DNA of 9,400 nucleotides from Bacteroidota bacterium (GTDB lineage: Bacteria; Bacteroidota; Bacteroidia; Bacteroidales; VadinHA17): NCBI GenBank assembly GCA_015222065.1, contig JADFUQ010000023.1:1-9400 (forward strand), in the 5' to 3' direction. Both the position numbers and the translations under genes were made by a program. The notes below the pieces were generated by a model that was not told where the DNA came from, searched no databases, and was given only the letters and a program-made list of their open reading frames with translations. Positions 6,178 through 9,400 of the stretch are shown one piece after another; the stretch's first letter is position 1; every line of letters starts with the position of its first letter.

Positions 6178-7281
6178 ATGAAAGTTAAGGGGCAACATTA
6201 TCACAGCATCTGGATTGATAGTACTGATCCTTCAGTTGTTAAGGTTATAGACCAGCGATATCTGCCATTTTCTTTCCAAATTCTTGAACTGAGAACTATT
6301 GATGATGTTTATATGGCTATCCGTAACATGGCGGTGCGTGGAGCCCCATTGATCGGTGTAACAGCAGCTTTCGGGATTTACCTTGCTTTGCTGAATGGCA
6401 GGGAGACCCAGGCAAATCAATCAATTACCAGGATCGCCAATAAACTAAAATCAGCCCGCCCAACTGCTGTAAATCTTGCTGTGGCAGTAAACCGGATGCT
6501 TCAAAGCATTAAAAAAAGCAATTTGCCTGATGAACAAATAAAAATCGCATTACAAACTGCCATCGGCTTGAAAAATGAAGAACTTGAAAACAGCCGGAAA
6601 ATCGGAATTTTTGGATTACCGCTTATTGAAAATATGGCCGGGTACAAAAAGGACCGCCATGTAAATATTCTTACCCATTGCAATGCCGGCTGGCTGGCGT
6701 GCATTGATTACGGAACAGCTACTGCCCCAATTTATATGGCTCATAATAAAGGTATTAACCTGCATGTCTGGGTGGATGAAACACGTCCCAGGAATCAGGG
6801 GGCACGTCTTACCGCATGGGAACTTAGTGAGCATAACGTTCCGCATACTTTGATAGCTGACAATACAGGCGGGCAACTGATGCAGGAAGGATCGGTGGAT
6901 ATGGTGATCGTTGGCAGCGACCGTATGACTCCGGATGGTGATTTTGCCAACAAGATCGGAACCTACCTGAAAGCACTGGCTGCAAAAGACAATAACATTC
7001 CATTTTATGTTGCTCTTCCATCAACATCAATCGACTGGACATTAAAAAATGCCGCCCAAATACCTATTGAAAAAAGAGACCCTGAAGAAGTACTTACCGT
7101 AAAAGGCTGGCATGATAATCATTCTGTTGATGTAAGAATTGCTCCTGAGAATACACCGGCATTGAATTATGGTTTTGATATTACTCCTGCACACCTTGTT
7201 ACCGGTTTGATAACGGAAAAAGGAACATGTAAAGCTAACCGGGATGATATCCTGAAATTATTCCCTGCAAATGAAAAATAA
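6178..7281 (+). CDS. mtnA: S-methyl-5-thioribose-1-phosphate isomerase (MtnA)
   Basis: MtnA converts 5-methylthioribose-1-phosphate to 5-methylthioribulose-1-phosphate in the cytoplasm, a step shared by methionine salvage and the DHAP shunt. At 367 residues it has normal family length. The phosphate-binding RGAP starts at Arg54. The catalytic pair is visible as Cys168 (LTHCNAG) and Asp248 (VGSDRM), 80 residues apart as in B. subtilis MtnA (Cys160, Asp240). Other family blocks are DETRPRNQGARLTAWEL and ANKIGTY (Asn258, Lys259). These residues separate it from the related eIF2B subunits. An in-frame TAA (6175-6177) directly abuts the ATG, so the start is certain. It is the first gene of an operon with the class II aldolase gene (11-base overlap) and mtnP. 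Confidence 0.97.
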   Translation: MKVKGQHYHSIWIDSTDPSVVKVIDQRYLPFSFQILELRTIDDVYMAIRNMAVRGAPLIGVTAAFGIYLALLNGRETQANQSITRIANKLKSARPTAVNLAVAVNRMLQSIKKSNLPDEQIKIALQTAIGLKNEELENSRKIGIFGLPLIENMAGYKKDRHVNILTHCNAGWLACIDYGTATAPIYMAHNKGINLHVWVDETRPRNQGARLTAWELSEHNVPHTLIADNTGGQLMQEGSVDMVIVGSDRMTPDGDFANKIGTYLKALAAKDNNIPFYVALPSTSIDWTLKNAAQIPIEKRDPEEVLTVKGWHDNHSVDVRIAPENTPALNYGFDITPAHLVTGLITEKGTCKANRDDILKLFPANEK

Positions 7282-7888
7282 TAACCGGGATGGAAATATA
7301 AAATTTATCTGTGACTGGAATAAAAGTCCTCCGGTTATTTCTGCCGGGGAGTTAATAAAACTGAACACCTGGCGTGATATTTTATATGACTTGAATCTGA
7401 TCGGTGCAACTCCGGATGGAACAGGTTTCGGAAATATCAGCTTACGGACAAAGCCATCCACCCGGTTTATTATTTCCGGATCTTCAACAGGAAACCTGGA
7501 AAAATTAAATGCAGAACATTATTCAAAAGTAACCGACTACAGTATTTCAAATAACAGAGTAAATTGCTCAGGATTAATTAAGGCTTCTTCTGAATCACTA
7601 ACACATGCCGTGATTTATGAGTTTTGTCCTGAAATCAATGGCATTATTCATATTCACAACCTGAACTTTTGGAAGAAGCTGCTTAATAAAGTACCTACCA
7701 CATCAGAAGAAGTTGAATACGGAACTCCTGAAATGGCTATCGAGGTTACCAGGCTTTTCAAAGAAACAGATGCTTTTGAAAAAAAGATCATTGTTATGGG
7801 AGGTCATATAGAAGGATTAATTACTTTTGGTAAAGATCTGGATGAGGCAGGAAAATATCTGTTAGCATATATAAATACAATAATATAA
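7271..7888 (+). CDS. Class II aldolase/adducin family protein, candidate 5-(methylthio)ribulose-1-phosphate aldolase
   Basis: The 205-residue protein keeps the zinc aldolase layout of FucA: the phosphate-binding GNIS (54-57) and SGSSTG (69-74), then Ser106-Ser107-Glu108 matching FucA Ser71-Ser72-Glu73. His127 and His129 (HIHN) come next, exactly 19 residues after the Glu as in FucA, and His179 (GGHIEG) is the third metal ligand. The HxH to third His spacing (52 from His127) is shorter than in FucA (63), so it is a divergent member. Two pathways fit its place between mtnA and mtnP. One is aldol cleavage to dihydroxyacetone phosphate and (methylthio)acetaldehyde or acetaldehyde, as done by Ald2 in the DHAP shunt. 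The other is MtnB-type dehydration in methionine salvage. The SSE triad, rather than the SAE typical of MtnB, and the absence of mtnC/mtnD nearby favour the aldolase. The start ATG overlaps the mtnA end; an in-frame TGA at 7253-7255 excludes a longer form. Fold is certain, reaction inferred. Confidence 0.85.
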   Translation: MKNNNRDGNIKFICDWNKSPPVISAGELIKLNTWRDILYDLNLIGATPDGTGFGNISLRTKPSTRFIISGSSTGNLEKLNAEHYSKVTDYSISNNRVNCSGLIKASSESLTHAVIYEFCPEINGIIHIHNLNFWKKLLNKVPTTSEEVEYGTPEMAIEVTRLFKETDAFEKKIIVMGGHIEGLITFGKDLDEAGKYLLAYINTII

Positions 7889-7892
7889 TTTC

Positions 7893-8642
7893 ATGGCAAA
7901 GATTGGTATCATTGGCGGATCGGGTCTGGAAGATCCGGATATACTCAAAAATGCAAAAGAGATGAAGGTTGGCACTCCATTTGGAGAACCCGGCTCATCA
8001 CTTCTTATTGGAAAAATTGAAAACAATGATATAGTTCTTCTTTCACGACATGGCAGAAAACACACTATTCCACCGACACAAGTTAATAACAGGGCAAACA
8101 TCTACGCCTTAAAAGAGGTTGAATGTACACATATAATTACCACCACTGCATGTGGCAGTCTGAAAGAAGAAATAGGCAGGGGGGATGTGGTTATTCCCGA
8201 CCAGTTCATTGACTTTACGCGCCACAGGAAGATCACATTTTTCAAAGAATTTAATGAAGGAGACCTGAAACATATCCCTATGGCAGATCCTTTTGATAAT
8301 AATCTCAGGGAGATAATCATCAATTCTGCTAAGTTATTGCAACTTAAACATCATTCTGCAGGAACCATTATTACAATAGAAGGACCCCGTTTTTCTACCC
8401 GTGCCGAATCCCGTATGTTCCGGATGTGGGGCGCTGATGTGATCAATATGTCAATAGCCCCGGAAGTGATTCTTGCTAATGAACTTGGCATCCCATATGC
8501 TACTATTGCTATGAGCACAGATTATGACACATGGAAGAAAGATGAGAAACCGGTTTCATGGGAAGAAGTACTAAAAGTATTCAATCAGAATGTTGATAAT
8601 GTAATCAGGTTAATACTGAAAGCGGTCTCAAAGATCGATTAA
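7893..8642 (+). CDS. mtnP: S-methyl-5'-thioadenosine phosphorylase (MtnP)
   Basis: MtnP phosphorolyses 5'-methylthioadenosine to adenine and 5-methylthioribose-1-phosphate, which makes a separate kinase unnecessary. The 249-residue protein is a trimeric-type purine phosphorylase. It has the phosphate loop GGSGLEDP (8-15), RHGRKHT (52-58), EGPRFSTRAESRMFR (163-177), INM (184-186) and STDYDTW (208-214). Asp210 and Asp212 correspond to the human MTAP aspartates that select adenine; guanine/hypoxanthine-type phosphorylases have Asn there. This supports MTA (and possibly 5'-deoxyadenosine) over inosine or guanosine. Ser187-Ile-Ala-Pro stands in place of the TTVP seen in human MTAP, a small difference near the ribose 5' pocket. 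It starts 4 bases after the aldolase stop, so the two are almost certainly co-transcribed, with mtnA, in one operon. No Shine-Dalgarno sequence is evident, normal for Bacteroidota. Confidence 0.95.
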   Translation: MAKIGIIGGSGLEDPDILKNAKEMKVGTPFGEPGSSLLIGKIENNDIVLLSRHGRKHTIPPTQVNNRANIYALKEVECTHIITTTACGSLKEEIGRGDVVIPDQFIDFTRHRKITFFKEFNEGDLKHIPMADPFDNNLREIIINSAKLLQLKHHSAGTIITIEGPRFSTRAESRMFRMWGADVINMSIAPEVILANELGIPYATIAMSTDYDTWKKDEKPVSWEEVLKVFNQNVDNVIRLILKAVSKID

Positions 8643-8648
8643 TTTTGT

Positions 8649-8672
8649 AAAGCCTGTACTACAGGACTTTTT
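8649..8672 (+). terminator. Candidate terminator of the mtnA-aldolase-mtnP operon
   Basis: Seven bases after the mtnP stop, AAAG-CCTGT can pair with ACAGG-A-CTTT around a 3-base loop (ACT), giving a 9-bp stem with one bulged A. The T-run (8668-8672) overlaps the 3' side of the stem and a second T-run follows at 8675-8679. Position and shape fit an intrinsic terminator of moderate strength. Confidence 0.5.
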
Positions 8673-8784
8673 GCCTTTTAAATAATTGTTTATTATTTAC
8701 TATTTATGTAATATTGCAGTCCCAAATCAAATCATGTTCTTTTACATAACACACCACACACACCCACACTCATTTCCCACACCT

Positions 8785-8833
8785 ACTTTTAACTTTTTAC
8801 TATTTACTTCTTACTTTTTACTTCTTACTTCTT
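8785..8833. repeat. ACTTYTT heptamer array upstream of the tRNA
   Basis: Seven in-phase 7-base units run ACTTTTA, ACTTTTT, ACTATTT, ACTTCTT, ACTTTTT, ACTTCTT, ACTTCTT and end five bases before the first base of the tRNA. The preceding stretch (about 8750-8783) is CA-rich low-complexity sequence. The tRNA promoter would have to lie in or just before this array, but I see no clear match to a promoter consensus. Confidence 0.75.
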
Positions 8834-8838
8834 ATAAC

Positions 8839-8912
8839 GGGCCCATAGCTCAGCTGGTCAGAGCACCTGACTCATAATCAGGGGGTCGCTGGTTCGAGCC
8901 CAGCTGGGCCCA
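8839..8912 (+). tRNA. tRNA with CAU anticodon, probably tRNA-Ile2 (lysidine type), alternatively elongator tRNA-Met
   Basis: A complete 74-base cloverleaf is visible. The acceptor stem GGGCCCA (8839-8845) pairs fully with TGGGCCC (8905-8911), and A8912 is the discriminator. The D stem is GCTC/GAGC, the anticodon stem CCTGA/TCAGG with loop CTCATAA (anticodon CAT, 8873-8875), and the T arm GCTGG-TTCGAGC-CCAGC. CCA is not encoded. CAU can mean elongator Met or, after TilS makes lysidine at C34, Ile reading AUA. The acceptor pairs C4-G69 and C5-G68 are those by which E. coli TilS recognises tRNA-Ile2 (E. coli elongator Met has U4-A69 and A5-U68), so Ile2 is favoured. A long D loop without the initiator C1 mismatch argues against initiator tRNA-fMet. 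Confidence 0.95.
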
Positions 8913-8917
8913 CAAGT

Positions 8918-8954
8918 CCCCCGGAGGTTTCCGGGGGTTTCCGGGGGTTTTTTT
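8918..8954 (+). terminator. Strong intrinsic terminator of the tRNA, with duplicated 3' arm
   Basis: CCCCCGGA (8918-8925) pairs perfectly with TCCGGGGG (8930-8937) around a GGTT loop, followed by only three T residues. The decamer TTTCCGGGGG is then repeated (8928-8937 and 8938-8947), and a 7-T run (8948-8954) follows the second copy. The left arm can therefore pair with either right arm; pairing with the second leaves a 14-base loop but places the stem directly against the full T-run. Confidence 0.9.
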
Positions 8955-9045
8955 ATGCCCTGATACTCAACATACTCCCCTAAACATAGCATATGCTGGA
9001 AGACCGAAGGGTGCTATAAATAAGGCAAATAGAGAACTTAGAGAG

Positions 9046-9282
9046 ATGATTAAAGATTTCCTGACAGAAAATTTAGAAAATTTCCAGGAGGAGTTTGAAA
9101 ATCTTGATACCAAGGATAAGCTGAAGTTTATTGTAGACATATTACCTTATGGTCTGCCAAAATATCAACCTACGGAAGTGGAAAAAAAGGAGAATAACGT
9201 GAAAGCCCATGAGAACATATTTCAGCATATAAATCAAATACTGAAAGATCAAGGCTATAAATGTGGTAAGATTGATGAATAA
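9046..9282 (+). CDS. Small GRPKG-family hypothetical protein, 5' end apparently decayed
   Basis: From ATG 9046 the frame encodes 78 residues, with KDKLKFIVDILPYGLPK near residues 23-39. This LLPYxLPK pattern recurs in small Bacteroidota proteins of unknown function. Those proteins normally begin with a basic GRPKGxxNK segment. The same frame is open upstream, and codons 8986-9045 read IAYAGRPKGAINKANRELRE, which is that missing N-terminus. No ATG, GTG or TTG precedes it in frame back to the tRNA terminator; the codon where Met would be expected (8986-8988) is ATA. Only 31 bases separate the terminator's T-run from that codon and I see no promoter in them. The gene is therefore either a 5'-damaged relic or starts at ATA or internally at 9046. 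Function is unknown; the basic N-terminus resembles an AT-hook-like DNA-contacting tail. Confidence 0.6.
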   Translation: MIKDFLTENLENFQEEFENLDTKDKLKFIVDILPYGLPKYQPTEVEKKENNVKAHENIFQHINQILKDQGYKCGKIDE

Positions 9283-9400
9283 TGTTTGCAACCTTTCACC
9301 AGATAAGAATAATTATTTTAATACCTTTTCTGGTAATAAAAAGCCATAGATTACTACTGAACTATTTCGTCTACTAAGAATATCCTGTTCTGGTAAATAA

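Noticed and set aside
1969..8642. A link between ispG and the mtnA/mtnP operon as an MTA-isoprenoid shunt
   Set aside because: That shunt feeds DXP through a RuBisCO-like protein and a cupin, neither of which is present, and ispG is separated by two unrelated genes and several repeat spacers.
8686..8877. A 63-codon plus-strand reading frame ending in GPIAQLVRAPDS
   Set aside because: Its C-terminal part is the forward translation of the tRNA gene, a well-known artefact, and the rest is low-complexity repeat.
9324..9396. Near-repeat CCTNTTCTGGTAA at 9324-9336 and 9384-9396, 60 bases apart, considered as the start of a CRISPR-like or other array
   Set aside because: Only 13 bases recur, with one mismatch and just two copies, and the intervening DNA is not repeat-like; the window ends before a third copy could be seen.

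Overview
The window looks like a chromosomal segment of a Bacteroidota (Bacteroidetes) bacterium, AT-rich and probably environmental. The reasons are an IspG of the long, insert-bearing form (611 residues against about 370 in E. coli); a lipoprotein transglutaminase of a type common in Bacteroidota; the near absence of Shine-Dalgarno sequences; scattered matches to the Bacteroidota -7 promoter element TAnnTTTG; and a small GRPKG/LPYxLPK protein typical of the phylum. The phylum call rests on sequence recognition, not on a search.

Layout. At 1-1574 (minus) is a nearly complete transglutaminase-fold lipoprotein whose last few codons lie outside the window. A 394-base divergent spacer holding a 14-base inverted repeat leads to ispG (1969-3804, plus). 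A second gene-poor spacer (3805-4145) carries a small palindrome and a 30-base imperfect inverted repeat built on a 7-base period. Next is a lipoprotein with two PPC-like beta domains (4146-4979, plus). A polypyrimidine, repeat-rich spacer separates it from a convergent YihX-like HAD phosphatase gene (5246-5917, minus). The spacer from the HAD start towards mtnA is made largely of in-phase 7- and 8-base repeats. A tight operon follows: mtnA (6178-7281), a class II aldolase gene (7271-7888, overlapping mtnA by 11 bases) and mtnP (7893-8642, 4-base gap). Then come a bulged hairpin terminator, a 7-base repeat array, a CAU-anticodon tRNA (8839-8912), a strong terminator with a duplicated 3' arm (8918-8954), and a small GRPKG-family gene (9046-9282) that seems to have lost its start. 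I see no gene in 9283-9400.

How it fits together. The functional unit is mtnA-aldolase-mtnP. MtnP splits 5'-methylthioadenosine (and possibly 5'-deoxyadenosine) to adenine and the 5-substituted ribose-1-phosphate. MtnA isomerises that to the ribulose-1-phosphate. A class II aldolase could then cleave it to dihydroxyacetone phosphate and an aldehyde. This is the gene set of the DHAP shunt; no methionine-salvage mtnC or mtnD is visible in the window. The aldolase assignment is inferred from context and active-site residues. The other genes are housekeeping (ispG, tRNA) or envelope proteins with no evident link to the operon.

The most unusual part of the window is its intergenic DNA: almost every spacer contains short-period (6, 7 or 8 bp) degenerate tandem arrays, each with a different unit, and two spacers carry such arrays as inverted-repeat arms. 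I find no CRISPR array, insertion sequence, toxin-antitoxin pair or recognisable defence system.
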